Below, piece by piece: positions 13,301-25,475 of a stretch of DNA of 64,000 bases. A program made the position numbers and the translations under genes. The stretch covers positions 23,434,350 through 23,498,349 of the forward strand of contig CM055608.1 of the NCBI GenBank assembly GCA_029379385.1, read 5' to 3'. Each line of letters starts with the position of its first letter. Position 1 is the stretch's first letter. Origin of the DNA: Quillaja saponaria (lineage: Eukaryota > Streptophyta > Magnoliopsida > Fabales > Quillajaceae). A model generated the notes under the pieces. That model saw only the letters and a list, made by a program, of their open reading frames with translations, was not told the origin of the DNA and did not search any database.

Positions 13301-14413
13301 TCTTCTTTTTTACAAGATAATGCATGCGCCAGGCAGCAAGAGAATCAAGAAAATATTAACTTAAAAGCAAATGGACAATGAAATATTTCCACTATGAGGT
13401 CATTGTCTTTTTTCTATAGACATGTGCTATAGTTGGACCTGGAGATTTAGGATTACTAAAAAGCCTGTAAATATGCACATATCTAGCATTCTGTAAGGAG
13501 AACAACTTTTAGACATGTGCGTGCAATTTGATTTAATCTACAAAAACCCTTTGCTTTTCACGTCTCTAAGCCCTAACCCATTTGTCCATCAATACGCCAT
13601 AGATTTAAAAGTAATTTCATTGAGTTTCAACTCGTGTTAAAATACCACTTTGAACATAACAATTCACAAAGTAAAGAAAGTGTGCATCAGGTTATTAAAG
13701 ACTGAAAAACTACAAAAGGGAACAAATGAATAACAAATTCACGGGGGCAGGGGATTACTTACTGAATTCCACTGCATGTTATGCAAATGAAAGTCCAAAA
13801 ATTCGTACAAACATATTGAGGGCCCTGTACAAAAAATAAATAATGAACAAAATGGAAATTTTCTTACAAGAGAAACCAAAATTTCAAGACAGGGAATTGA
13901 AGTGGGCTTTTTCTTTTCTTTTATCCTGAGGTTTCGTAAAATAAAAACGATATAACCCATCACCAGTTTCAGAGAAAGGAAAAAACTAAAGTTTCCAGCT
14001 ACCCTAAAAACTAGAGTAAAATCCCATCTAAACCTTAACAACGTTTGTATAGTACTCATTTTAGTAAAGGCACCCAGTTATTGTTCCCGTATAAAGGAAA
14101 ATGGAAGATTCAAACCCAATTTCCAAAGCCCACTTCTGTCATAATTCTGCACCTTCTGTGCCCACGGAAAACGAAAAACCCAAGTGCTAAAGTTTCAGCT
14201 AAGGTTCATACACCGCATACAGTAGCTTAACAATCAACAGAAGCATATTAAAATTCAAATGTTATATTCCTATAAAACACAGGCTAAATCAAAAAGGGGT
14301 AAATAAGTCAAACGCACCAGACTATTGCAGTTGATACATCTTCGATTTGGTGGAAGCTTCATAAGACCTCTGATTATCTTCTCGTTTCGTTCTTCTTCCT
14401 TTCTGCTCCCCAT
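7383..14413 (-). CDS. AGD14: ArfGAP-domain protein, AGD14 homologue, with a frameshift in exon 7
   Basis: Twelve coding exons on the minus strand: 14413-14318, 13824-13763, 12938-12851, 12772-12711, 12611-12515, 12111-11698, 10056-9378, 9192-9073, 8991-8875, 8777-8691, 8316-8187 and 7438-7383. The first about 120 residues form an ArfGAP zinc finger. The zinc ligands are C26-x2-C29-x16-C46-x2-C49, followed by GIHR with the catalytic-type arginine. Such proteins stimulate GTP hydrolysis by Arf GTPases in vesicle traffic. The long Ser-rich tail carries FDLF- and VDLF-like motifs and ends NPFA, typical of AGD14 and trafficking adaptors. Exon 5 uses a GC donor. Exon 7 is entered and left in phase 0 but is 679 nt long, so one base is extra (near 9590, where the frame switches from FDSPLP to TSAAYIEKPAG). 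As read, translation stops at 9546 after about 443 residues. Without the extra base it would be about 668. Error or real lesion is not decided. Confidence 0.85.
12513..12514 (-). other. GC splice donor of AGD14 intron 5
   Basis: Exon 5 must end at CAG (12515) to join PPRDVQ in frame to exon 6 (SSKIHEDE). The intron then begins GCAATA rather than GT. Its acceptor (GACAG at 12112-12116) is normal. GC-AG is a known minority intron class. Confidence 0.6.
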
Positions 14414-14730
14414 CCTCCAACAAAATTCTGAAAGCTAACAAAAACAAAAACCCTAGACCAGGTATACAACAAGAAATTACGAAATACAACGAAACTAATG
14501 CGACGTAGATGAAAAGCTAAGGGTTTGAAGGAAGTGTAGCACTTCGAATAATGACTTGTGAAGAAACTGAGGAACAGAAGGTGCCAAATTTGTAACGTTT
14601 ATCTTCATTTTACTTTTGCTTTTGTCCGTTTCTTAAACACTTTTCTCTCACTATTTTATTAAATAATATATGAAAGCAAAACTTAAAAAGAAAATTATAT
14701 ATCCTATGAGTTTTTTTTTATTTATACTGT

Positions 14731-14837
14731 AATTTTGTTGATGTAAAAGGTTTTATTGATCCTGAAATTTAGTTGATGTAAAAGGTTTTGCTTATCCCCA
14801 CAATTTAGTTGTTACAAAAAGTTTTGATGAACCTTAT
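14731..14837. repeat. three-copy degenerate minisatellite, about 35-36 bp unit
   Basis: Units at 14731, 14766 and 14802 each begin AATTT(A)GTTG and contain a 'TRYAAAARGTTTT' core. They lie in the gap upstream of AGD14. Confidence 0.6.
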
Positions 14838-15109
14838 AATCCAGTTGTTAGTTGATTGAACTCTAAAGAGAAACTAGAGGAGTGGACGTAGCCAAAGTGA
14901 TTGGTAAACCACTATAAATTTGCTGGGCAATCCCTATATCCCTTACTCTATTTTTTACTGCAAGCAGTCAAACTATTCACCCTCCCCCCTAATTTGTTTT
15001 CTTTAGCCAAACAATTTGTGTCAGAGCATGTCACAATACTACACTTTCAAAATTATTTTTAACAAAAGGCTGCAAAAAGTTTTTAAAATGGAAAGCCCAT
15101 GTGTTGTAC

Positions 15110-15345
15110 TTGGTGAGGGTCAATATTCCTCTAGACCTCATTTGTTTAATGGCTAAAAATTTGGGTATTGAAAAATTCGCATTGTGTTTTCGTTTAGGCC
15201 ATTAATTTTGACATTTGGGATGTGACCACTAGTAATGGTTCTTTACCTAAAATAATTGTTGATATGAAATCCATTTCTAAAGAAAGAAGTAAATAAGATG
15301 ATGCAACTAAGAAAAAGGCTCAACCAAATATAAAGGCCATGAACT
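15110..15345 (+). pseudogene. Ty1-copia gag remnant
   Basis: Across several frames the translation gives SRPHLFNG, then NFGY(W)KIR, then INFDIWDVTT, VDMKSISKERSK and ATKKKAQPNIKAMNFF. This follows the order of the N-terminal gag region of plant copia elements (FNG-x-N-x-x-YWK-x-RM, W-x-V, KKAQ-N-x-KA). Several stops and indels break it and no LTRs are visible nearby. Confidence 0.55.
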
Positions 15346-16925
15346 TTTTCTTCTTCCTTTTTTTTTTTTTTTTTTTTGGTTCCTTAAATGAGTTTAATAG
15401 GTGTTCTAGTTGTGATTATGCATATGAAATATGGCATAAACTAAATATCACACATGAGGGCACAAGTAAAGAAATCAAAATAAATATGCTTGTTCATAAT
15501 TATAATCATTTAGGATGAATCCTAATAAGACTATCACATAAATATTTTACAGGTTCACCAACATTACGCAAGTGCATTTGCTATTTGATTCCATCCTCGA
15601 TCCCACCTGATTGCTATGTGGATTTAACAGTGAAGATAGCTTGGTTGAGGATAGCTACAAGGAATAAGTCAATGTTTGCTTAATGGTAACAAATGAGATC
15701 ACAACTGGACATTCATTTGACTATGTTATTTAAGGGATATGTGTTTTGGTATAATTAAATTGGCTAGTTTTAATTTTTGGATTTTATAAGTTTTTCTTCT
15801 TCTTCTTTTCCAAGTTTTTTCATTATAGGTTTGTTTAGGAGTTTTAAGAACCAGGTTCTGATTAATGGGGTGGAAATGAGAGAATCAGAATATTAGTTAT
15901 AACTAGGGTGTGATACCATCTAATTGGAAATTACTAAAAGCTATTAGGATTTTAGCAATTTCGAATCCGTATCCAAATATGGTAATCTTCCATGCTATAG
16001 GAAAAGGAATGTATAGTTTTATGCCAGGGATAAACTGGTATATTTATTTTGTTGTGTTCTTGTTTGAGGATTAAGTTCTTTAATTCAGTGACACGAAGAT
16101 TATGGAAACAAATATAAGTAATATGGACTAAGTACCACATGGATAACGTCTTTGGACCTAGATCTCAGGCTCTGTTGTGACGGAGATGAGCCTCCTAACA
16201 ATTACTTGCTCAAAGGTTCGAATTTGTGTTCTCATCCTGAGGATACAACTCGCTTATTATTGCACCCAACTATTGGATGGTTGTTTGGCATTTAACATAG
16301 GCTTCCTAATTGCTAACATTCGACAAAATCCATAAGGCTGCGTTTGATCCATTGAATTGGAATTGGAATTGAAATTGTAAAACAAATTTCAATTTTACTA
16401 ATATTAGAATTATAATATACGATTTTCGGTCACATAAAGAATTACACCTAAAATTATATTTCAAGTATTGGTGATGGTTATTGTTGACTCCGACAGTTTT
16501 TGGTGGTGGTTACTGTAGTTTCAATGGCTTTTGACAATAGTTTTTGTCATCTCTGACAGTAGTTGTTGTCATTTCCGACCTATTCTAAAAATAATTGTCA
16601 TTGTTACAGCGATTGTCAACATTTCAGTTGGTCTATATAATAGTTGTTATTGTCTTTGATTGTCTTGATGGTGGTCATCGTCATTTTTAGCTTGTTTCAT
16701 CGATGGTCGGTATCGTATTCAATTGGTTGATAGTGGTCGGTAGTGGCGGCCAATGGCGGGTGGATGAAGTTGCAGGTGGGTGGGCGAAGTTGTTAGTGGA
16801 TGAGGGATACCAATGTTATAACATGATGTGTTGTCATAAATATGCGGCTGCCAATAATAACATATGCACAAGAATTGTTAACTTTTTAGATTTACTCATA
16901 AGATTTGAAGATAATGGTTTGTAGT

Positions 16926-18254
16926 TGTTTATTTATTCCTTGGAATTGAGTCAAATTTTACTTTAATCTCTATATTTCATTTGTTGCAATTGCTTGTAAT
17001 TATAAAATCGCATCAATTAGGTCCATGCCATCACCTACTTAAGTTATAACACTAACAACAGTGATGTGAACTAACAAATTAATCACTGGAAAAAAAAAAA
17101 AAAAAAAAATCTTACATGACAATCTCTTGTAACAAATGAATAAATGAAAAGTAGGCACAAATTAAACTTTATATAAAAAATATAAAATTTTATTTTAAGA
17201 AAATTGTAATAACAAAACTCATAATAAAGTAAAAATTATAATTTATCATACTCCTCCATCAATTGTCACCACCAACCCTCAAGCATCTCAATCTTCTCTT
17301 GGTTTCTTCCACGCTTATCTCCACCATCTCAATCCTCACTTTGACTGACTCACCACCAACCCCCACCATCTTAATTGCCTGTGTAACATTTGCCCAATTT
17401 TTGCTTAAACCAACTTATGCTCTCCGATTACCAGAAAAATCTCAACCATCTTCTGATCTCCCTAACTTCACCAAAATCCCTCACCATAATTTTTCAAAGT
17501 TACAAACAGATCTAGTTGGATCTAATCTAATATGATTTGATCAAACAATTAGTGATATCTTTAAAGACAGAATGTGTCGAATTTGGAGAGTGAAAAATTT
17601 GGATGTGTTCAATTTTGTAGATCTGGGTATGTATATTTATCCTCCGTTATCATGCTTTGCTCTGGTGGTTTTCTCAGATTAGGCAGCAATTACAGGAGCC
17701 TTGTTTACTAAATCATATTTTGTGTCCAAGGCCTTAAGTCCCAATACTTGGGTCTAATCGAATTGGAATATGAACAAGTTGATTAGTACCCTTGATTTCT
17801 CAAGCGATTCAGTGATTTTCTTGGAATTTGGTGATGGGTATATGAAATAATTCATGATGAGAACATTTTTGGAATTGAAAATTGTATATGCGTGTTGAAT
17901 GCTTGAAATTTGAATAAAAAAAGGTGACTTCTATGGAATTTTCTGTCAAAATTTCATCACTATTAAAATTATATTTTATTTTTATGAGTTTTTTGTTTAT
18001 ATTATATTTTTATTTTACATAAAAATGTGAGTTTTTTTATTATTTTGTCACATGTTAAAATTTTAATTCTTAATCTATTCACAAGACATTGTTATGTAAG
18101 ATTCTGATTTGTTCAGTGTCGAATAGAGAGATCTAATTGGTGAAATTGATCTAATTGGTGAACTTTACAATTACGAGGATCAAATTACAATAAAGTAAAG
18201 TATAGATATCAAAGTAAAATATGACTCAAATTACAGAGACAAATGAATAATTTA
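16926..18254. mobile_element. 1.33 kb element with very long terminal inverted repeats (MULE- or Foldback-like)
   Basis: The left end (GAGTCAAATTTTACTTTAAT near 16948) is matched in reverse complement by the right end (CAAAGTAAAATATGACTC near 18209-18226). Similarity continues inward through AATTATAA, CAATTAGRTC, AATCTTACATRACAAT and AAAACTCATAA blocks to about 17248 on the left and 17960 on the right, so each arm is roughly 300 bp. The core (17249-17960) has one short low-complexity reading frame and no transposase. Long arms without a transposase suggest a Mutator-like or Foldback-type non-autonomous element. I could not settle the target-site duplication. Confidence 0.7.
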
Positions 18255-18598
18255 ATATTTTTTTCTTTTTTTTTTTACCAATTTTTATACACAAAAAATA
18301 TTTTATCATATTTTCTTTTCGTTCATTTTTTAAAACTCTTTAAATGAGACAAAAATAAGTGTTTTTTTTTACTTAGAATCCCTCTTTTGTTCATAATACA
18401 TTCACCCATCTACGACGGTCGGATTAGTCTGCCCAAGCCAATCATACGGTCCAAGTCAAAGTAAATCCTATTCACTTCCTCTCTTAAGGTCACCAACTCC
18501 CTTCCCATTATCAGACGGCCCTTATTTCCCACCATTTTTTTCAATTTTGCCACCCTTATCTCTCTTTCTCTCCCTCCCTCCTTCCGTCTGCGCTCTCC
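18255..18598 (+). promoter_or_regulatory. upstream region and pyrimidine-rich leader of GrpE
   Basis: The last about 48 bases before the ATG at 18599 are almost pure CT (TCTCTCTTTCTCTCCCTCCC and following), typical of plant 5' leaders. No clear TATA box at a standard distance could be fixed. The rest of the gap is ordinary AT-rich sequence. Confidence 0.4.
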
Positions 18599-21500
18599 AT
18601 GGCCACTGTTGTCAGAACTTCGACATTCCGGCCACCTGTGCCGTCACGCTTAAGCACAACATCTATAACTTCAAAGTCCGCAAAACCCTTATGTCTTCCT
18701 TTCAAACAAAGTAGCACAAGGCCTTCTCGATTGAGGCCCCTAAGGTTTTCTAGCATACCGTCGCTACGGTTCGTAAAGTTTGTGCCTTTTGCTTACAACG
18801 GCGAGACGGAGATTACTGAAGTCCAAGAACTCGGGGTCGAGGTAATTCCTTATTGGGTTTTACATTTCTATTTACACATGACTTTTTACCTTCGTTAATT
18901 TGCTGAGTAAGCGTTTGAAAATGAAGCATTTTTTTTTTTCTTAATTTTTTATACATATGCATTCTTGTGCATGTAATTTCTTTGTTAATTTTATGTTTAC
19001 TAGGTTGGATGTAACTGAGTGAAGATTAATGTATTGCAGTCTCGATGCTTGTTACTATTGAGCACTGCTGCATGTTTTCTTAAATTAAGAAAATAATTTT
19101 TTTGTAATAGAATGTTTGGTTGTTGATTATTCTATGATAAGTAGCGTAACGCTTGAAATTATAGATAAATGCGGGTTAGGATTTAAGAATGAAATGGCTG
19201 CGGCAGAAATTAGAAATTTGTGATGAGTTCCTAGAAATTCATGTGAAACAAGTAACATGCTAGTTTCTACGAGTTTTAGTTCAAAAGATGAACTTTAAGA
19301 CTCTCAGGAATAGTTCAGTTTCTATTTCTACTTTTATGCTTTTGTGGCTCCTTTCCCCTACAGTTAATGGTTATTGATGAAATTGACTATTGAATTATGA
19401 GCTTATATGGAAGCCCCCGCATATAAAGTTTCTCAAGTTGCACTATAAATTTTTGTCATTGGAGGTACATTGTGAGTTGAGAAATACTTGGATCTCTCTG
19501 GAAATTTGATTTATGATAAGCAACACGTGGTTAGAAGTCTGAAATGTAGATAAATTGGCAAGTATCCTCTTCTTTATATTGAGTGATTTCTTCTAAGTAA
19601 TAGTCTTTGATATTTAATAGCAGAAATTAGACTTATTTTTGTTTAGTTCATGTGGAGGGTATAATTGGAAGGAAGAGACTCAAATGAGAGGCTTACTCAT
19701 GACTAAGAAACGTGCTTATGGAAATAGGATTTATACAAAGCTAGTAAGCTGGCTATGTCCCCCAACTTAGAAAGAGTAGAGTCAATGTTGTCACTTGACT
19801 CTCTTATGATGAAGTAATTTGTTTTAATTTTTGGAGATTCGCTCACTTAGTTGTATGAACTATATTAATCTATTGACTGCCATATTATAGAAATAATAAA
19901 ATTAACTGTTTCTAATAACAATATCAGCTCCTCAGGGAAGCCCTGACTCCTGAGATTACAATAGAGTCATGGTTCCTAAATTTTGACACCAGCAGACAAA
20001 AATATTTGCTACACTAATTTTTTTCTTTCTAGAAAGAAAAACATTGCATTTATAAAGCTATTCTTAAGCTCTTTTATGATTCTAATATCTTGCACACTCT
20101 CTTGAAGGGTTGTGAGCTGTCATATAGAATCCTTGCACCTAGCTTAGATTCTTTAGAAACTCAATATGCTTAATTCCCTTCTTCTTATGAGCTCCAGTCA
20201 ATTCTTATGGCCTTCATCTCATGGAACAGTATTTTTATCAGCTGAGTAGCAATCATTTCCACTGTTACCATCAAGGGGCCATCTGTATTTAACTTAAAGC
20301 ACCCCTTATGTCTACAACCTTTTGCAAACATTACTCAGTTCCAATTCTTCTCTTTCAGTTTTGAGTCACGTACTTCTAGCAATATCTCAATTTACTTTCA
20401 TTCCTAATCTTTGCATTAGTATAATTTTCTATTGGTAATACCAAAAAAAAAAAAAGTTCTAGGTAATAAGAGTCTGAGGCTAGAAATCCTAGCAATTATG
20501 TCATAAAACATTGGCAGATTGAACATTTCCTTGTGGCAAAATATCTGGCTGAATATCAACTCAAACTTCATAAAATTTGATATCTCATGATTTGAAATGT
20601 CTCAGTACAGCACCTATCGTGTCAACTTGGACTTATGGGTACAACTCTATTTGTTTATCATAATTGCATCACTATTTGGGAGTGAAGGAATTTCTGAATT
20701 CTTTCTTGTTGAGGATGCAACACCCTTCTTGGTTTTAGTGGTATCAATTTTTGTTGAGGATGCAAGTTTGCAACACCCTATTTGGGTTTGCTAGTATCAG
20801 CTCTGAAATATACAAAAGGGTCATGGTAATACTCTCCTCTTGTTGTCTGTCATCATTAGAGGTGTTATTACTATTGTTGTCATTCCATTGGGTCGAAAGG
20901 AATTTAGAAACTCATATTATTAGCTTGCCTTTGGGTTTCTTCTTTTCTTCTTTATTATGGTTATCATTGACCCATAGTTTATAATTTTTTTTGAATCTTT
21001 TAGCGCCAACTTTCTTTGTACCAATGTATATTGCATGCACACTTTGTACAAAGTTGTTGTCATATTATAACATTTGTTGGTTCTGTACATTATATTAGTG
21101 GGCAAGAAGATTGGAAATAGTAATGGTCTTAATTTGTAGCCAAGGCTTCCCGCTTGGCTGGGGGAAATTAGTGTCATGGTGGATTCAATCACACCAACAA
21201 GAAGCAAACCTTCAAGGGGAGTAGAAGTAGGGGTATCCACAGTTTGGTTTGGAGAAAACAATAACTAACCCACATATCTGGTTATCATATTAACATAACC
21301 ACATTTGATTTTATACATATTGGATATCCGAAGCCAACCCAACAGATTGGGTTGGTTTCGGTTTGGGTTGGTTTTCGGTTATTGGACTTGAGTTGGGCTA
21401 TTAGGCCCAATTTTCTATTTGTAGCTCAAAACAAATAATAAAAAATCACAATTTTTGGCCTTAAAAGTTCAAACATAAAAAAAAAGATATATAGGAATTT

Positions 21501-24091
21501 ATAATTTAATGGGTGAGATAGAGTTTGGATGAAGAGTTGTTTTGTAATTAAATATTATAGTATATAATAAAAAATAATAATATGAAATTTTCGATTTGAT
21601 TTCAGTTAACCAAGAAAGGAGGAATAACCGAAACTGAAACCGAGAAACTCCAAAAAAATAAAAATAAAATTAACCGACATATAAATATAATCAAAATTAA
21701 CCCAAATTTTTGGGTGGTTCGGTTTGATTATTTCAGTTTAACCAACCCATGCACACCTCTAGGTAGAAGGCACTGAAATTTATGATTTGGAAATGTAAAA
21801 GGGAAATAAGTAATAGAAATGGAGGCTGGAGACCTGTGTGCTGAGAGAAGATTGAAGTCTTGTCCTAGTAGCAACCATTAATAAACACCTAGCTAGACCT
21901 TTTCACTCTTGTATACCTTCTTGTCTCTAATTCTGTTAAAGTCTTCGTCACTTGACATATTCAGGGAACATCTGACAGTTACCACGAGGCATATGGACAA
22001 TTTAAATGGGAAGAGTTATGCTGGCTTATGTGGGAGCCAAAATGAAGATGTTTTACCAAAGTGAATGATGATGGGTTTTTACAATGATCTATTAGAAATT
22101 GGTAATAATTAGAGGTTCTTATTCCCTGTTCTATAAGAAATAGTAAGAACTATAAATGCATACTGACACACACAGTATATTAGATGAGTTGGTTTTTACA
22201 TTGAAGAGCATTTACTGGGACAACTGTGTAGATTTTGTGTGAAGCATATAAGTGATGAAGAAGCAGCTATCTTCAAAGTCAAAAAAGAAAACTCTACAAA
22301 TTACTTTAAGAAGAATAATAGTATAGGCAAACTGAGGTTATCACTTTATGTAGATAGCAGAAGTAAACTTCATGGACTTCCCCCAGATCATTACATTTTA
22401 ATGACTATTAGATGTAAGCCTGTGCTTTGCACTGATCTGGAGTAACTATGTTTTAAATTTTTATTTGACATTGATTATTATCTTGATATATTTGAACTTC
22501 TTTTTTTACTATCTAAAATATTATTTTTTTAAATACGATGGCTTTTATTTTACTAGTTGATTCTCGATTTTCAAAATTAGGATTTTGATTAATGGTTCAA
22601 ATCTCGATTTGACAACTTGGACCCAAATATATGTAATGTCAAGATTTTGTTATTTCTAGTATTAATTCTTCTTTCTACCTCAAATTGCTAATAGCTTCAT
22701 GTAACAGGATTCCTCTGATGGAGCCATTAGTGTGGAAGATCAGACAAGTGATGATACGGTTGTTGAGGCCGAGGAAACACCGACTTCTCCACTGCTAACA
22801 TTATTCCAATCTTACAAAGAAGCATTAGCTAATAATGATGAATCCAAAGTAGCTGATGTAGAGTCTTTGTTGAAATCCATCGAAGAAGAGAAAGTTGGTC
22901 TGGAAGGGAAAGTGGCCTCTTTATCTGAAGAATTATCGGCAGAGAAAACTAGAATTCTAAGGATTAGTGCAGACTTTGAAAATTTCCGGAAAAGGACCGA
23001 GAGGGATCGTCTTTCAGTGGTAACAAATGCTCAGGGGGAAGTTGTCGAGAGTTTGTTGTCTGTATTGGATAATTTTGAGAGAGCAAAATCTCAGATCAAG
23101 GTGGAGACAGAAGGAGAGGAGAAGATAAACAACAGCTACCAAAGCATATATAAGCAATTTATGGAAATTTTAGGCTCACTTGGTGTTGTCCCTGTGGAGA
23201 CAATTGGGAACTCCTTTGATCCATTGGTATGTCGTCAAACACTTTTCATCTCTACTATTATTGAAGCCTTTTTGACTTTGAAAAAGTGTCCTCTTTATTG
23301 TCCTATTTGGGTCATTCTAATGAGCCAAAATCTTCCTCGCATTTCTCCTTAATGGATTTAACTGTGGAGCAAAATATCTTGATGACCAAAAAAAGTTCAT
23401 TTTGTCTAGACTAGTTGCAGTTCTTTCTTTTTGGCTTAATGATTTCTATATGATCATTGGCTTCATGCAGGCAAGAAACCAAGTTGGCTCGAAATTCAAT
23501 CGAGTACTTGATGAACTGTTTCAAAAGCTTTATCAAGTTTATTCAGGTTTTAAGAAGACCTGGATACGCTTTTAATCTAAAGCAAGTCTTGATTGATTTG
23601 AGCCAACTTGGCGACTTAAAAGCTGCTTAGCAGATACTATTTATATGTGATTGTCAACATGTATTATTTGCCATAATTTTTTTTTAATTACATGAAGTTG
23701 ATGACTTATAAAATGGCATGACATCTTGGCATATTTGTTTACATTAGCTAATATCATGAAAACAACACCAGAAACTTTCTCTTATCATGAAATTTGTGGT
23801 TTCCATTCTATCATAGCTAAGTGTCTTGGGCAATTAATTGATATTAAATCCTTGTAAAAGCTGCACGAAGCGATTATGCGTGAAGATTCCGCAGAATACG
23901 AAGAAGGCATCATAATTGAAGAATATCGCAAGGGGTTTAGGCTTGGTGACAGACTCTTGCGTCCATCAATGGTAAAAGTATCAGCTGGTCCAGGGCCTGC
24001 CAAGCCTGAACAAGTAGCACCACCTGAAGATCAGGCTACAAGTGAAAGCAGTGAGGAAAGCACAGAAAGCACAGAAACAGAGTCTGCTTAG
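18599..24091 (+). CDS. CGE1: chloroplast GrpE-type co-chaperone
   Basis: Three coding exons: 18599-18841, 22708-23226 and 23861-24091, GT-AG borders, phase 0 throughout, 330 residues. Residues 1 to about 60 are rich in Ser, Thr, Pro and Arg with few acids, as in a plastid transit peptide. Exon 2 encodes the GrpE core: an acidic stretch, a long coiled coil (LLKSIEEEKVGLEGKVASLS), then the signature ADFENFRKRTERDR and VLDNFERAK. Exon 3 completes the beta domain (LHEAIMREDS, GFRLGDRLLRPSMVKV) and ends in a Ser/Glu/Thr-rich tail. GrpE exchanges ADP for ATP on DnaK-type Hsp70. Intron 1 is 3.9 kb and holds a MITE; a second copy of the gene from mid-exon 1 onward lies at 37369-53187. Family is certain; CGE1 versus CGE2 is not resolved. 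Confidence 0.9.
21228..21761. mobile_element. hAT-type MITE in GrpE intron 1
   Basis: The left end TAGGGGTATCCACAGTTTGG is inversely matched by the right end CCAACCCATGCACACCTCTA. The flanks AGTAGAAG (21220-21227) and GGTAGAAG (21762-21769) form an 8-bp target duplication with one difference. TIR form and 8-bp duplication fit non-autonomous hAT elements. There is no coding capacity. The same insertion exists in the duplicated copy at 50530-51044. Confidence 0.7.
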
Positions 24092-25240
24092 AGCCTTATA
24101 GGCCAAATACTCTACCTGGAATCTGTTTTGTAAAAGCAATAGTTATGGTAGTCACCAGGATTGCTAGTTTGGGTGTGATAGTTGCTGATGCAATATTACC
24201 ATAAGTGTTTCTTTTAAAAGAAAATTAACAATCTTTCCCTTTTTCACATGCACTTGCTTGGTTCCATATTATAAAATTGATATTTTATTTGCTGGGTGTG
24301 CTTTTTTCTTTCAAAAAGAGGCTGAGATGAGTTGTTGTGATCTTAATTTCAAGTGTAGTTTATTCACTCATTCTTTGTAACTTATTATTCAAGAAGCGAA
24401 GCGTGTTTGTACTCGTTTAAACTAGTTTTTTGTTCAAATATTTATCTCAATTCTCTTTCTACGCAATCTTAGATTGTTATATTGTATTTATAATCTTTTC
24501 ATAGCTTGTAGTCTTTTTGTTATTATTGCAAGAAATAGATGTTTGATACATTGTCATATTTACATTTACTCAAACTATTAAAAATCAAAATTTTAGGATG
24601 AGAATCAAAGTAATTCATTCTCAATACCTAATTATTATCATATCAAACATAAAAATCTTAGACATGGGATATCTCATTCCCAGAGTAACTCTTAGATTCT
24701 TGTATAACTCAAAGTAACTCTTGATTCTTGTATAACTGTGGATCAAGATCAATCGAAACATGAGAATAAGAATGAGAAGATCATATATAATTGCAATGTG
24801 AATTTAAGACAAATTGGACAAAACTTAATTTTTATATAATAAATAAATAATAGAAACACGATCCTTCACCCACTGCATTAATGGCCGATATAAAATATAA
24901 TTGGAGAGGGGGACGTAGGTGTAATTGTAATGTGATATATATTAGTTTTTTGACTTTGCTTTTGAATATTTATTATTAATTAAAAATAATTTAAATTTTT
25001 TATAATTAATTAATAATTACTTTAAAAGTAATTATTTAATATATCTTAACAAATAGACCAAGTTATCAATAATATGTGTCTTATTCATTAATTTTATAAA
25101 TTTGAATGTGGAAAAATTGTGAAGAGAAAAATTAATATAAGGTCAATTTCAAGGTAGATGGATTATTTGTAACTATCAAAGGATGAAAACAAATACCGTT
25201 TACTATTAATTGTAAAAGCAATAAATGAATTTGCCCATCT
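24092..25240. other. GrpE 3' region and AT-rich gap
   Basis: The first about 150 bases are likely 3' UTR of GrpE. The rest is AT-rich and lacks recognisable genes. Most of it is repeated in diverged form at 53188-54340 as part of the segmental duplication. Confidence 0.5.
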
Positions 25241-25475
25241 GTCTTCTACATCACCAATATTGCAGCAAATATGTACAAATCCATACGACAAAGATCCCTC
25301 ATGTGAGTTTCTTAGTCGTCTAGTGTTTGATTCTCTGTGTGAAAGAGAGAAGGGAAGAGCAAAAATAAGTTTGACAAGGTTGGGTTCTGCTTGCTGGTTG
25401 CTGAGAAGAAGAGCTCCATCTATTAATTTCAGAAGCTCTTTGTGAATTGCAGCGCATGTACAATTATTTGGCCAG
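25240..25475 (+). other. conserved block ending in a consensus splice donor, candidate non-coding first exon
   Basis: This block is better preserved between the two duplication units (copy at about 54350-54599) than its AT-rich surroundings. It ends GGCCAG followed by GTAAGTTTCT, a near-ideal donor. The next matching acceptor-like site on this strand is the GGGCAG at about 28307, just upstream of the MATE start codon at 28353. I infer a possible 5' UTR exon of MATE1. No convincing protein is encoded. Confidence 0.3.

Larger units (their letters stand above)
14600..16925. other. gene-free stretch upstream of AGD14
   Basis: It holds the minisatellite and gag remnant listed separately, a T-run (15359-15378) and trinucleotide-like low-complexity DNA around 16450-16700. 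The proximal part next to 14600 should contain the AGD14 promoter; no specific element stands out. Confidence 0.5.

Noticed and set aside
16190..16240. Possible SINE B box (GGTTCGAATT)
   Set aside because: No matching A box at proper spacing, no 3' tail and no target duplication.
17263..17535. 90-codon frame starting MSPPTLKHLNLLL
   Set aside because: Low-complexity Thr/Ser/Leu-rich frame in the core of a long-TIR element, without recognisable domain.
20597..20984. Open frames in GrpE intron 1, preserved at 39602-39989
   Set aside because: Preserved because the intron is duplicated; sequence is hydrophobic low complexity without family resemblance.
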